From Citrifermentans bremense (GTDB lineage: Bacteria; Desulfobacterota; Desulfuromonadia; Geobacterales; Geobacteraceae), in NCBI RefSeq assembly GCF_014218275.1, contig NZ_AP023213.1:1032001-1096000 (forward strand): DNA of 64,000 nucleotides, read 5' to 3'. Every line of letters begins with the position of its first letter. Position 1 is the first letter of the stretch. Below, in pieces: positions 1 through 8,773 of the stretch. The notes beneath the pieces were generated by a model. It had not been told where the DNA came from, did not search any database, and saw only the letters and a program-made list of their open reading frames with translations. The position numbers and the translations under genes are program-made.

Positions 1-488
1 CGCCGCTTTCCATCTACGGCGAGTCCAAGCTCGCCGGCGAGATGAACGCCTGGTTCAACCCCGACCACCTGATCGTGAGGACCCAGTGGCTTTACGGCCA
101 CGGCGGGAAGAACTTCGTGGAGACCATGCTTAAGCTTGCGGCAGAGAAGGACGAACTCTCGGTGGTGGACGACCAGGTAGGCTCCCCCACCTGGGCCTAC
201 GATCTCGCCCTCGCCGTCAAGGCGCTCCTGGAGAAGGGATGCTCGGGGACCTACCATGCCGCGAACTCCGGCTCCGTCTCCTGGAACGGCTTCGCCAAGG
301 AGATCTTCCGCCTGGCGGGCCTGGACATCAAGGTGAACCCCATGAGCACGCAGGAGCTTGGGCGCCCCGCGCCGCGTCCGCTCTACTCGACGCTCGATTG
401 CAGCAAACTCGCGCAGGACGCGGGGGTAACGCTACAGCCCTGGCAGCAAGCCCTGGAGCGGTACCTGGAACAGCGGCCGGCACGGTAG
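1..488 (+). CDS. rmlD: dTDP-4-dehydrorhamnose reductase, C-terminal part
   Basis: The gene is cut by the left edge of the window; its reading frame is open from base 3. RmlD reduces dTDP-4-keto-L-rhamnose with NAD(P)H, the last step of dTDP-L-rhamnose synthesis for surface polysaccharide. The first visible residues contain YGESKLAGE, the short-chain dehydrogenase Tyr-x-x-x-Lys catalytic pair, followed by the RTQWLYG and DDQVGSPTW segments typical of RmlD. The protein ends at a TAG 23 bases before the cupin gene, so the two are probably co-transcribed. The N-terminal Rossmann half lies outside the window. The family assignment is strong. Confidence 0.93.
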   Translation, partial: PLSIYGESKLAGEMNAWFNPDHLIVRTQWLYGHGGKNFVETMLKLAAEKDELSVVDDQVGSPTWAYDLALAVKALLEKGCSGTYHAANSGSVSWNGFAKEIFRLAGLDIKVNPMSTQELGRPAPRPLYSTLDCSKLAQDAGVTLQPWQQALERYLEQRPAR

Positions 489-511
489 CAGAAAAAACAT
501 CTGGAGGGAAT

Positions 512-886
512 ATGGAGCGCGGAGAGCGTCCCTGGGGAACATACACGGTATTGGACGAGAACAGCGGCTACAAGATCAAGCGCATCGAAGTTCTGCCGGG
601 CCAGCGCCTGTCGCTGCAAAAGCATCACCACAGAAGCGAGCACTGGATTGTCGTATCAGGCACGGCCAAGGTCACCTGCGGCGACAGCGTCCGTATCGTC
701 AACATCAACGAGTCCACCTTCATCCCCATCGGTGCGAGCCACCGCCTGGAAAACCCGGGGGTGATCCCGCTGATCATCATCGAGGTGCAAAGCGGCGAGT
801 ACCTGGGCGAGGACGATATCGTCCGGTTCCAGGACGACTACCAGCGCGTCGAGGAGAGCGTCGACCCTAACAACCCGGCCCTTTAA
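512..886 (+). CDS. Stand-alone mannose-6-phosphate isomerase, type II cupin
   Basis: A 124-residue cupin matching the C-terminal isomerase domain of bifunctional ManC/AlgA proteins (residues PWGTY near the start, QKHHHRSEHW at 37-45, then PIGASHRLEN). The histidines and glutamate in the second motif are the expected metal ligands. The role would be interconversion of mannose 6-phosphate and fructose 6-phosphate for GDP-mannose supply. The start at ATG 512 is supported by GGAGGG at 503-508; an in-frame extension further upstream would overlap rmlD and is rejected. It abuts nhaA, whose ATG follows the stop codon directly. The guanylyltransferase half is encoded separately at 2184. Confidence 0.88.
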   Translation: MERGERPWGTYTVLDENSGYKIKRIEVLPGQRLSLQKHHHRSEHWIVVSGTAKVTCGDSVRIVNINESTFIPIGASHRLENPGVIPLIIIEVQSGEYLGEDDIVRFQDDYQRVEESVDPNNPAL

Positions 887-2044
887 ATGAGAAAACAGCT
901 GAGCCTGTTGCAGGAATTCTCGTTGCCGCTGGTGGCCGGCGTCGTCCTTGCCCTCGCCTGGGCCAACATCGCGCCGGAGCAGTACCACCACCTCCTGCAC
1001 GACCCCTTCCTGGCAGGTCTTTCCCTCCATTTCATAACCAACGACCTGTTCATGACCTTCTTCTTCGGCATGGCGGCAGTAGAGATCACCCAGAGCTGCC
1101 TTCCCGGAGGGGACCTGCATCCGCTGAAGCGCGCGGTGAATCCGCTTTTGGCCACCGCCGGCGGAGTGCTCGGGCCGGTGGCGGTCTACCTGATCTTGAA
1201 CCTGTGGTTCGGCGCTCCTGAGCTCGCCCGCGGGTGGGGCATTCCCACCGCCACCGACATCGCGCTCGCCTGGCTCGCCGCCCGGTTCATCTTCGGCAAG
1301 GGACACCCCGCCATATCCTTTCTGCTGCTTCTCGCCATAGCCGACGACGCTTTGGGGCTCGCGATCATCGCGGTTTTCTACGGCGATCCGAACACCCCGG
1401 CTGTACCTGCCTGGCTCTTGCTCACCTTGGCGGCTATGGCCGTTTGCTACGGGCTTCGCCTGCGGAGGGTGACCAGCTACTGGCCCTACCTCGTCCTCGG
1501 CGGGGTGCTGAGCTGGTCCGGGCTTTTCCTGGCGCATCTGCACCCGGCCCTGGCGCTGGTCTTCGTCATCCCATTCCTGCCGCATCCCTCCAGCGAAACG
1601 GCGCATATCTTCGAACTGGACCCCGCCGACCACACCCCGCTCTCCCGTTTCGAGCACGACTGGAAACTGTTCGTCGACCTGGGACTCTTCGTCTTCGGGC
1701 TGGTCAACGCCGGCGTATCCTTCGGCTCGGTCGGTACTGCCACCTGGCTTGTCCTCGCTTCGCTCATCGGGGGGAAAGTGGTGGGGATCGTTTCCTTCGC
1801 CCTTTTGGGGCGCGGCATAGGGTTCCCGCTCCCCGCCGGGATGGGGCTGCGCGAGCTTCTCGCCACTGGCTTGTTGGCTGGAATAGGTTTCACCGTGGCG
1901 CTCTTCGTGGCGGGGGAGGCGTTTTCCGACCCCGACCTTAGCGGTGCCGCCAAGATGGGGGCGATGCTGAGCCTCTTCGCCTTCGTGCCGGCCGCCGCGG
2001 TCGAGCGGATCGGCCGCCGGTTTGGCAAGGCCGTCCGGCATTAA
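887..2044 (+). CDS. nhaA: Na+/H+ antiporter NhaA
   Basis: A 385-residue inner-membrane antiporter that exchanges cytoplasmic sodium for external protons for pH and salt homeostasis. It has about twelve hydrophobic segments, the TATDIA motif near residues 131-136 and the adjacent aspartate pair at residues 153-154 (IADDALGL) that corresponds to the ion-binding Asp163/Asp164 of E. coli NhaA. Length is normal for the family. The ATG starts immediately after the stop of the cupin gene, which suggests translational coupling, although the functional link to nucleotide-sugar synthesis is not obvious. Confidence 0.95.
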   Translation: MRKQLSLLQEFSLPLVAGVVLALAWANIAPEQYHHLLHDPFLAGLSLHFITNDLFMTFFFGMAAVEITQSCLPGGDLHPLKRAVNPLLATAGGVLGPVAVYLILNLWFGAPELARGWGIPTATDIALAWLAARFIFGKGHPAISFLLLLAIADDALGLAIIAVFYGDPNTPAVPAWLLLTLAAMAVCYGLRLRRVTSYWPYLVLGGVLSWSGLFLAHLHPALALVFVIPFLPHPSSETAHIFELDPADHTPLSRFEHDWKLFVDLGLFVFGLVNAGVSFGSVGTATWLVLASLIGGKVVGIVSFALLGRGIGFPLPAGMGLRELLATGLLAGIGFTVALFVAGEAFSDPDLSGAAKMGAMLSLFAFVPAAAVERIGRRFGKAVRH

Positions 2045-2057
2045 ATTGAGAGCTTAG

Positions 2058-2107
2058 CCGCCCGCCCAAGCTCCTCCCCCTGGAGGGGGGGGCGAGAGGG
2101 GGGAGGC
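2058..2107. repeat. G/C-homopolymer dispersed repeat
   Basis: A C-rich then G-rich stretch just after nhaA that can fold on itself (CTCCCCC against GGGGG). Similar C-run/G-run blocks recur at 27199-27221, 52620-52675 and 63411-63446. It has no T-tract, so it is a weak terminator candidate at best; a dispersed intergenic repeat is more likely. Confidence 0.4.
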
Positions 2108-2183
2108 CGGTGGTACTCCCTGATTACGCTCATGGCTTAGTTGGAGATCTTTGCAGGTTAAGTAAAAGCCACAGGAGGATACG

Positions 2184-3257
2184 ATGTACATAGTGGTACT
2201 GGCCGGTGGTTCCGGCACCAGGTTCTGGCCCCTTTCCCGCAAGAGCACGCCGAAGCAGCTCATGTCCGTTTTCGGCGGAAAGTCTATGCTGCAAAGGACG
2301 GTGGAGCGGGTCCTGCCGCTCAACCCGAAGCGGATACTGGTGGTGACCAACGCGCTGCAGGCGGCCGAGACCAGGAACCAGCTCGCCTACATCGAAGAGG
2401 TACCGGTCGACGTGATCGAGGAGCCGGTGGGACGCAACACCGCCCCGGCCATCGGCCTTGCCGCCTCCATCATTGCCCGCTTCGATCCAGATGGCGTCAT
2501 GGCCGTGCTTCCCGCCGACCACTACATCCTGGACGAAGATACCTTCCGCGACACGCTGCAACAGGCAAGTGGGGTAGCCCAAACGGGGAGCCTGGTGACG
2601 CTGGGTATCACCCCGACCCGGCCAGAGACCGGCTACGGCTACATAGAGGCGGCGGCCGCAGGCGGCAGTGTGGCGGTAGACGTCAAGCGCTTCGTCGAGA
2701 AGCCGAACATGGAGCGGGCCCTGGAGTTTCTGGAGACCGGCCGTTTCTACTGGAACTCCGGGATGTTCGTCTGGGGGGCCTGCACCATCCTGGACCAGAT
2801 CGCGAGCCACATGCCGGAACTCTCCGGCGCCCTGGCAAAGCTCAGCTTCGACTCGGACGTATGGGAGCTCGCCGACCTGAAGCCGCAGATAGCGGAGATC
2901 TACGGCAGCATCAAGGGTGAGTCCATCGACTTCGGGATCATGGAGAAGGCCGAAAGTGTGCAGGTGATACCCGCCTCCTTCGGCTGGAGCGACGTCGGGT
3001 CCTGGAGCGCGCTCCCCGAGGTGATCGAGCCCGGGGAAGACGGCCATGTCGTCATCGCCGCCAAGGGTTCCATCTCCGTCGGCTCCAATGAGTGTCTTGC
3101 CTACGGCAACGGCAAAATGGTAGCCTTGGTGGGCGTCCAGGACCTGATCGTCGTGGACACGCCCGACGCGCTCCTGGTGTGCGCCAAGTCCGCGGCGCAG
3201 GACGTGAAGAAGGTGGTAGAGGAACTGGAGCGCAGGGGCAAGACGGAATACCTTTAA
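2184..3257 (+). CDS. manC: Mannose-1-phosphate guanylyltransferase (short form)
   Basis: A 357-residue nucleotidyltransferase making GDP-mannose from mannose 1-phosphate and GTP. The N-terminus carries the pyrophosphorylase signature GGSGTRFWPLSRKSTPKQ, then EPVGRNTAPAIG, the LPADHYI segment and the sugar-binding FVEKP near residue 173. Full bifunctional ManC proteins are near 470 residues; this one stops after the transferase domain, and the missing isomerase cupin is the gene at 512. AGGAGG at 2173-2178 precedes the ATG. It supplies activated mannose to the glycan genes nearby. Confidence 0.93.
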   Translation: MYIVVLAGGSGTRFWPLSRKSTPKQLMSVFGGKSMLQRTVERVLPLNPKRILVVTNALQAAETRNQLAYIEEVPVDVIEEPVGRNTAPAIGLAASIIARFDPDGVMAVLPADHYILDEDTFRDTLQQASGVAQTGSLVTLGITPTRPETGYGYIEAAAAGGSVAVDVKRFVEKPNMERALEFLETGRFYWNSGMFVWGACTILDQIASHMPELSGALAKLSFDSDVWELADLKPQIAEIYGSIKGESIDFGIMEKAESVQVIPASFGWSDVGSWSALPEVIEPGEDGHVVIAAKGSISVGSNECLAYGNGKMVALVGVQDLIVVDTPDALLVCAKSAAQDVKKVVEELERRGKTEYL

Positions 3258-3263
3258 GTCTCA

Positions 3264-3345
3264 ACGGCGGATCACAGAGGTCACAGGGGGAAAAGCCAAG
3301 GCGGTCACAGAGAAAACCAACTGTCTTTCCTTGGTTCCCCCGCGC
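3264..3345. repeat. CACAGAG-type intergenic repeat
   Basis: The gap between manC and the aldehyde oxidoreductase contains repeated CACAGAGG/CACAGAG words and a partly complementary right half (CCAAGG against CCTTGG). The same word family occurs at 40378-40493. These look like small non-coding dispersed repeats; no ORF with a ribosome binding site is present. Confidence 0.45.
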
Positions 3346-3375
3346 CCTCCATGGCTACAGGTTTTTGAGGTTCTT

Positions 3376-5115
3376 ATGTTCGGCTGGACGGGAAAATTAC
3401 TGCACGTAGATTTAACCAGCGGCACCTGCGAGCGCAGGGAGATCCCGACCGAGATCCTGCACGCCTACCTCGGCGGGCGCGGGCTCGGGGTAAGGCTGAT
3501 GCGGGAATACTTCCGCCTCGACCCCTTCGATCCCCAGATGCCGCTCATCTTCGCGGTCGGCCCGCTCTGCGGCACCAACTCGCCCACCGCGGCGCGCCTT
3601 GCCTGCGTCTCCCGCTCGCCGCTTACCGGTACCATCTACGACTGCTCCGCCGGCGGGCGCTTCGCCTGGCGCCTCAAGGCCGCTGGGCTTGACGCCGTCT
3701 TCATCACCGGCAAGAGTGTTAAACCTTCGGTGCTCTCCATCGACGGTGACCGCGCCGAGATCGTGGCTGCGGGTGAGCTATGGGGCAAGGGGGTGCGGGA
3801 AACGGTGGCGGCCCTGAAGGAGCGCGGCAGCGTGACCGCCATCGGCCCCGCCGGGGAAAATGGCGTCCTCTTCGCCAACATCATGATGGGGGAGGGGAAC
3901 TCCATCGGTCGGGGAGGGCTCGGCGCCGTCATGGGTGCCAAGCTGCTGAAGGCGATTACGGTGCAGGGGGAAGGTACCACCGGGACAGCCGACCGGGAGC
4001 GCTTCGACGCGGCCCGCGCAGACGTCATGCGCCTGTTCCGCGCCTCCCCGGTCATCTTCGGCGAACTGGGGATCGCGGAGTACGGCACCCCTGCCCTCGT
4101 GGACCTGATGGCCCAGCGGCGCATGGCGCCCACGGAGAACTTCAAGTCGACCTTCTTCGCGCAGTCGGCGAACTACTCCGGCCCCGCCATCCGCAAGGAG
4201 TGCGGCGCCAGGAAAGAAGGTTGCTACGGCTGCCCGATCCAGTGCAAGAAGGCAAGCGCCAAGGGTGAGCCGCTCCCCGAGTACGAGACGGTTAACCACT
4301 TCGGCGCCCTGAACGGCATCTCGGATCTGCACGCCATCGTCAAGGCCAACACGCTTTGCAACGAGCTGGGGCTCGACACCATCTCGGCCGCAGCGACCCT
4401 GTCCGCCTTTGGAGAGGCGAGGGGGCGTTTCCCTGACCCCGCGGAGGTGGACCGGCTCCTCTCTGACATAGCCTTCAGGCGCGGCGACGGCGAGCTCCTC
4501 AGCCTGGGCTCCCGCAGGGCAGCCGAGTCCCTGGGCAAGGCAGGGCTCTCCATGAGCGTGAAATCGCTGGAGCTTCCCGCCTACGACCCACGCGGCGCCT
4601 ACGGCATGGCGCTCGCCTACGTCACCTCCAACCGGGGCGGGTGCCACCTGCGCGCCTACCCCATCTCCCACGAGATACTGAGAAAGCCGGTCCCGACCGA
4701 CCGCTTCTCCTTCTCCGGGAAGGCCCGCATCATCAAGATCGCCGAGGACGTGAACGCAGCGGTCGACTCGCTGGTCGCCTGCAAGTTCGCCTTCTTCGGC
4801 GCGACCCTTGAGGAGTACGGTGAACTCCTCTCCGCGGTCACCGGGGTAGAGTACGGCCCGGAGCAACTGAAAGAGATCGGCGAGCGGATCTACCTCACCG
4901 AGCGGTTCTACAACTGCGCGAACGGCTTCAGCATGAAGGACGACCTCTTGCCCGAGCGGTTCTACACCGAGCCCGGTTCGGCAGGGGAGGGGATCGAGAT
5001 CCCGCCCCTTGACCGCGGGCGTTTCCAGGAAGAGCTGCAGAAGTATTACCGTATCCGCGGGCTCACCCCGGACGGCACCTTTGCCGATGCCTCTTTCCTC
5101 CAAAAGCTCCCCTGA
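3376..5115 (+). CDS. aor: Aldehyde:ferredoxin oxidoreductase (tungsten enzyme)
   Basis: A 579-residue AOR-family enzyme, expected to oxidise aldehydes to carboxylic acids (or reduce acids) with ferredoxin using a tungsten-bispyranopterin cofactor and one [4Fe-4S] cluster. It begins MFGWTGKLLHVDL, typical of AOR, and shows the cysteine cluster ECGARKEGCYGCPIQCKK plus a late cysteine in DSLVACKF, together the expected cluster ligands. An in-frame upstream start exists at 3331 but the family N-terminus fits ATG 3376. The following aldolase-like gene starts 19 bases after the stop, so aldehyde production and oxidation may be coupled. Confidence 0.92.
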   Translation: MFGWTGKLLHVDLTSGTCERREIPTEILHAYLGGRGLGVRLMREYFRLDPFDPQMPLIFAVGPLCGTNSPTAARLACVSRSPLTGTIYDCSAGGRFAWRLKAAGLDAVFITGKSVKPSVLSIDGDRAEIVAAGELWGKGVRETVAALKERGSVTAIGPAGENGVLFANIMMGEGNSIGRGGLGAVMGAKLLKAITVQGEGTTGTADRERFDAARADVMRLFRASPVIFGELGIAEYGTPALVDLMAQRRMAPTENFKSTFFAQSANYSGPAIRKECGARKEGCYGCPIQCKKASAKGEPLPEYETVNHFGALNGISDLHAIVKANTLCNELGLDTISAAATLSAFGEARGRFPDPAEVDRLLSDIAFRRGDGELLSLGSRRAAESLGKAGLSMSVKSLELPAYDPRGAYGMALAYVTSNRGGCHLRAYPISHEILRKPVPTDRFSFSGKARIIKIAEDVNAAVDSLVACKFAFFGATLEEYGELLSAVTGVEYGPEQLKEIGERIYLTERFYNCANGFSMKDDLLPERFYTEPGSAGEGIEIPPLDRGRFQEELQKYYRIRGLTPDGTFADASFLQKLP

Positions 5116-5134
5116 AAAGGCGGGAACCTAAGTC

Positions 5135-6301
5135 ATGAAAGACCAGATCGAGAAATACATCGGGAAGCTCTTGGCGGACCGCTCCGCCGCTCCCGGCGCC
5201 ATCGCCATCGCGGCACAGGACGACGTGCTGATAGCAAGCGGGAACCCGGAATTGGCGAAGCTCGCCGGCAACACGCTGTCGCGCCTGAACTCCCTGGCGC
5301 TCGTTGTAGCGCGCCCCTCGCTTCCCTTCGCGGAGTTCCTGATAAAGCGGGCGGGGAAGGGGGAATCCTTCATCCTGCCGCAGGACACAGAGACCCGCAC
5401 CTTCCTGCACGACATCCCGTTTCTGCGCCGCGAGGAGGTCTCCGGCGACGCAGCGCCTGAGCTCGCCCGCCTTCTGGGAAGCCGCAAGGGGGTCATCGTC
5501 GAGGGGGTGGGGATCGTGGCGGTCGGCGCCATCACGGTGGAGCAGGCTTTCATCAACTATTCCTCGGTGTTCCATTCCACCTTCGTCAAATACCTTCAGG
5601 ACCTTCTCAGCGAAGGGTTCAAGCTCCCCGGGGAGCGCGAGGCGTTCGAGAGTTTCAAAAACGAGTGGCTGAGGCCCCTTTCCGCGGAGGGGCTTCACTT
5701 CCGTGACTCCCTTTCCCTCAATAAGGAAGAGATCCTGGACGAGATCGAGCGGGTGGGGCGCTACACGGTCGAGCGGGGGCTGGTGGATTCCTTCTTCGGC
5801 AACATCTCGGCTCAAGCGGGAGAGCTGATCTACATCTCGCAGACCGCGGCGAGCCTGGACGAGCTCAGGGGATGCATCGACCCGGTGCCAGCCGACAATT
5901 CCTCCACTACCGGCATCACCGCCTCCAGCGAGCTCCTGGCCCACCGGAAGATCTTCGAAGAGACCGGGGCCAGGGTCATCCTGCACGGGCACCCGAAGTT
6001 CGCCGTCATCATGAGCATGCTCTGCGACAGAAAGAAGGAGTGCGCCATCAAGGACTGCTGGAAGGAGTGCCCCCACGTGCGGGACCTCGGCGGCACGCCT
6101 GTGGTGGCGGGGGAGATCGGGGCTGGAGGGCTCGCGAAGCGCGTGCCGCCGGTCATAGGTGCCAGCGGCTCCGCCATCGTCTACGGCCACGGCGTCTTCA
6201 CGCTGGGGCGGACGGGGTTCGCGGAGGCCTTCAAGAGCATGGTCGATGTGGAGAATTTCTGCCGCGAGGAGTACTTTCGGCAGTTGGAAACAAAGGCATA
6301 A
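5135..6301 (+). CDS. Class II aldolase/adducin-family protein with two domain copies
   Basis: A 388-residue protein. The C-terminal half (about residues 195-388) is a class II aldolase/adducin domain: GNISAQ, the zinc-ligand type motif HGHPKF, and GHGVFTLG near the end. The N-terminal half (about 1-175) looks like a degenerate second copy, because EGVGIVAVGAITVEQAF aligns with the late GHGVF segment of the C-terminal half but lacks the histidines. Such enzymes cleave or epimerise phosphorylated sugars such as fuculose or ribulose phosphates; the substrate here cannot be told. It probably forms an operon with the upstream oxidoreductase. Confidence 0.8.
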   Translation: MKDQIEKYIGKLLADRSAAPGAIAIAAQDDVLIASGNPELAKLAGNTLSRLNSLALVVARPSLPFAEFLIKRAGKGESFILPQDTETRTFLHDIPFLRREEVSGDAAPELARLLGSRKGVIVEGVGIVAVGAITVEQAFINYSSVFHSTFVKYLQDLLSEGFKLPGEREAFESFKNEWLRPLSAEGLHFRDSLSLNKEEILDEIERVGRYTVERGLVDSFFGNISAQAGELIYISQTAASLDELRGCIDPVPADNSSTTGITASSELLAHRKIFEETGARVILHGHPKFAVIMSMLCDRKKECAIKDCWKECPHVRDLGGTPVVAGEIGAGGLAKRVPPVIGASGSAIVYGHGVFTLGRTGFAEAFKSMVDVENFCREEYFRQLETKA

Positions 6302-6311
6302 AGCAGGTCAC

Positions 6312-6371
6312 GCAAAGACGCACGATGCAGAGCACGGCTTGAGCCTCTCTGGGTTTTGTCCGCGTCTTTGC
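6312..6371. repeat. Inverted repeat before murJ
   Basis: GCAAAGACGC at 6312-6321 is repeated in inverse orientation at 6362-6371, with 40 bases between. It lies between the aldolase-like gene and the murJ ribosome binding site and has no T-run, so it is more likely a dispersed repeat or leader structure than a terminator. Confidence 0.5.
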
Positions 6372-6390
6372 TTGAGACGTAGGAGGTTGT

Positions 6391-7959
6391 TTGTCAGAAA
6401 AGAAGAACATAGCCCGCGCCGCAGGCGTTTTGGGCGCCGCGACCATGCTCTCCCGCATCATGGGGATGGTGCGCGACATGGTGGTATCCCGTCTTTTCGG
6501 CGCCGGGATGTACACGGACGCCTTCTTCGCCGCGTTCCAGATCCCCAACATGCTGCGCCGCTTCTTCGCCGAGGGGGCGCTTACCTCGGCGTTCGTCCCC
6601 ACCTTCTCCGAGTGGCACGCGACCAAGGGGGAGGAAGAGACCCGCGCTCTCGCCAACGTCTGCTTCACCGCCCTTACCATGGTGATGGCGGCGATCACCA
6701 TCGCCGGGATCGTTTTCTCGCCGCAGCTTGTGCACCTGATGTTCCCCGGCTTCGCCTCGAACCCGGAAAAGATGTCGGTGACCATCCTATTGAACCGGCT
6801 CATGTTCCCCTACATCTTCTTCGTGAGCATGGTCGCCCTCTGCATGGGGATACTGAACACGCTGCGCCACTTCTTCACCCCGGCCATCTCCACCGTCTTC
6901 CTGAACATAGCCATGATCCTGTCGGCGGTGCTTCTGCACGACCAGTTCCGGGTCCCCATCGTGGCGCTCGCCATAGGGGTGCTGATCGGCGGCGTGCTGC
7001 AACTGGTCCTGCAGCTCCCGGTGCTCTACCGGATGGGATTCCCGATCCGCCCAAACTTCGACCTCTCCCACCCGGCGCTGAAGAGGATCACCCTGCTCAT
7101 GGGCCCCTCCATCTTCGGCGTCGGGGTCTACTACCTCAACATAACCGTCGGCTCGATTCTCGCCTCGCTCCTTCCCGAGGGTAGCGTCTCCTATCTCTAT
7201 TACGCGCAAAGGCTCTTCGAGTTCCCCCAGGGGATCTTCACCGTCTCGGTGGCGCAGGCCGTACTTCCCTCCATGAGCAGGCAGGCCGCGGCGGGGGATA
7301 TGGATGCGCTCAAGGAGTCGCTCTCATACGGGGTCAGGCTCACCCTCTTCATCACCATTCCCGCCATGGTCGGGTTGATGATCTGCGCCACCCCGATATT
7401 CTCGCTGCTCTTCATGGGGGGAGCCTTCGACTACGCCAAGGCTGTCAACTGCGGCATCGCGCTTCTTTACTACTCCTTCGGGCTCGCTTTCGTGGCGCTG
7501 GTGCGGGTGCTGGTCCCCGCCTTCTATGCCCTGAAGGACACGAAGACGCCGGTCTACACCGCTTTCTGCGCTTTCCTGCTCAACCTCGTTTTCAGCCTGG
7601 CGCTGATGGGGCCGCTGCAGCACGGGGGGCTCGCTCTCGCTTCGTCCCTCTCCGCCTTGGGGAACATGCTGCTTCTGCTCTGGTTCTTGCGCAAGAAGGT
7701 AGGTCCATTCGGCGGGCGGGCGATCCTGACTGCAGGGGTAAAAGGGGTTGCCGCCTCCATCCCCATGGGGGTCGCGGCCTACTGGATCATGCAGTCAATC
7801 GACTGGTCGCAGACGGGGGGGCGGCTTTTGAAGGGAGGAGTACTTGGCGCGGCCGTCGCGGCTGGGATGGCAATTTTCCTCGTCACAGCGCATCTCTTGC
7901 GCTGCGAGGAGGCAAACGACATCGTGGGACTGATCAGGAAAAAGGTGCTCAGAAAATGA
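6391..7959 (+). CDS. murJ: Lipid II flippase MurJ
   Basis: A 522-residue MurJ/MviN protein that moves lipid II across the inner membrane for peptidoglycan synthesis. The N-terminus contains ATMLSRIMGMVRDMVVSRLF and ADAFFAAFQIPNMLRRFFAEGA-like family hallmarks (seen here with TDAFF), followed by many hydrophobic segments consistent with about fourteen helices. The start is a TTG at 6391, chosen because AGGAGG at 6381-6386 is correctly spaced and the protein begins with the usual Ser-Glu-Lys leader. It overlaps the next gene by four bases (ATGA). Confidence 0.95.
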   Translation: MSEKKNIARAAGVLGAATMLSRIMGMVRDMVVSRLFGAGMYTDAFFAAFQIPNMLRRFFAEGALTSAFVPTFSEWHATKGEEETRALANVCFTALTMVMAAITIAGIVFSPQLVHLMFPGFASNPEKMSVTILLNRLMFPYIFFVSMVALCMGILNTLRHFFTPAISTVFLNIAMILSAVLLHDQFRVPIVALAIGVLIGGVLQLVLQLPVLYRMGFPIRPNFDLSHPALKRITLLMGPSIFGVGVYYLNITVGSILASLLPEGSVSYLYYAQRLFEFPQGIFTVSVAQAVLPSMSRQAAAGDMDALKESLSYGVRLTLFITIPAMVGLMICATPIFSLLFMGGAFDYAKAVNCGIALLYYSFGLAFVALVRVLVPAFYALKDTKTPVYTAFCAFLLNLVFSLALMGPLQHGGLALASSLSALGNMLLLLWFLRKKVGPFGGRAILTAGVKGVAASIPMGVAAYWIMQSIDWSQTGGRLLKGGVLGAAVAAGMAIFLVTAHLLRCEEANDIVGLIRKKVLRK

Positions 7960-8555
7960 AGAAGAACCATGCAGCGGCAACAGCCCGCTCGATCTACCAG
8001 GCTCCTTGCGGCTTCGGGGTACTGGCCGCCAACGACAACGGGCTTGTGGCCCATCACCTCCCCTTCGGCTGCGCCTGCGCCGGCGACGCCCTGGAACTCG
8101 CCGCAGAACTGCATCCTGAGGCGGTGCAAGAGAGCACGCTGACCCGCGCCGCGGCTGAGCTCATGGCACGCTATTTCGCGGGGGAACCAGTATCTTTCGA
8201 CCTCCCACTGGAGCTGCAGGGGTTCACCCCGTTCCAGGTCGCGGTGTACCGGTTCGTCGCCGGGATTCCCTACGGCAAGGTCGCAAGCTATCAGGAGGTC
8301 GCGGCCGCCTGCGGTTCGCCCAGAGGGGCAAGGGCCGTCGGAGGCGCCATGGCGAGCAACGCGCTACCGATACTGATCCCCTGCCACAGGGTAGTGGGAG
8401 CGTCCGGTGTGATGACCGGATTTACCGCGCCCGGCGGGGTCGCTTCGAAGCGGGAACTCCTGGTGATGGAAGGTGTCGTTTTGAGCGGCAGCGGCGTGTT
8501 TAAGGGGCGTTGCGGCGGGGTTTTGCACAGGATTTCCACCGGAGCGCAAGGCTAA
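7956..8555 (+). CDS. ogt: Methylated-DNA--protein-cysteine methyltransferase
   Basis: A 199-residue suicide repair enzyme that transfers alkyl groups from O6-alkylguanine in DNA to its own cysteine. The active site IPCHRVVGASG is present with Cys143; GKVASYQEVA and GARAVGGAM upstream are the DNA-binding helix-turn-helix and arginine finger. The start overlaps the murJ stop (ATGA), implying translational coupling. After the active site the C-terminus is slightly long but within family range. Confidence 0.92.
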   Translation: MKKNHAAATARSIYQAPCGFGVLAANDNGLVAHHLPFGCACAGDALELAAELHPEAVQESTLTRAAAELMARYFAGEPVSFDLPLELQGFTPFQVAVYRFVAGIPYGKVASYQEVAAACGSPRGARAVGGAMASNALPILIPCHRVVGASGVMTGFTAPGGVASKRELLVMEGVVLSGSGVFKGRCGGVLHRISTGAQG

Positions 8556-8709
8556 TTAGCTAGGTTTAATTTTAATTGGCGCGTAAACGCTTGATTCTTC
8601 ATGTGGAAGTCTAAGTGGTTGATCTCACAGGAGATCCGGGTGTGGCCAATATTTATGCAGAACGCGGAAAGTGCTTAAAACGCGCAGGTTTATTTATTTG
8701 TCAACATCG

Positions 8710-8743
8710 TTTTCCACAGCTTATCCACAAAAAGTGTGGATAA
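8710..8743. promoter_or_regulatory. Cluster of three DnaA-box-like 9-mers
   Basis: In the gap between the convergent ogt and mazG genes, TTTTCCACA (8710-8718, plus), TTATCCACA (8721-8729, plus, a perfect consensus box) and TGTGGATAA (8735-8743, the same perfect box on the minus strand) sit within 34 bases. An AT-rich TTTATTTATTTG stretch lies just upstream at about 8690-8701. The position rules out a promoter role for either neighbour. It may be a DnaA-titrating or replication-related site; the inverted pair could also fold into a hairpin. Confidence 0.6.
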
Positions 8744-8773
8744 GAGTTTGGTCCGGAAAAAATATCAACTAGA

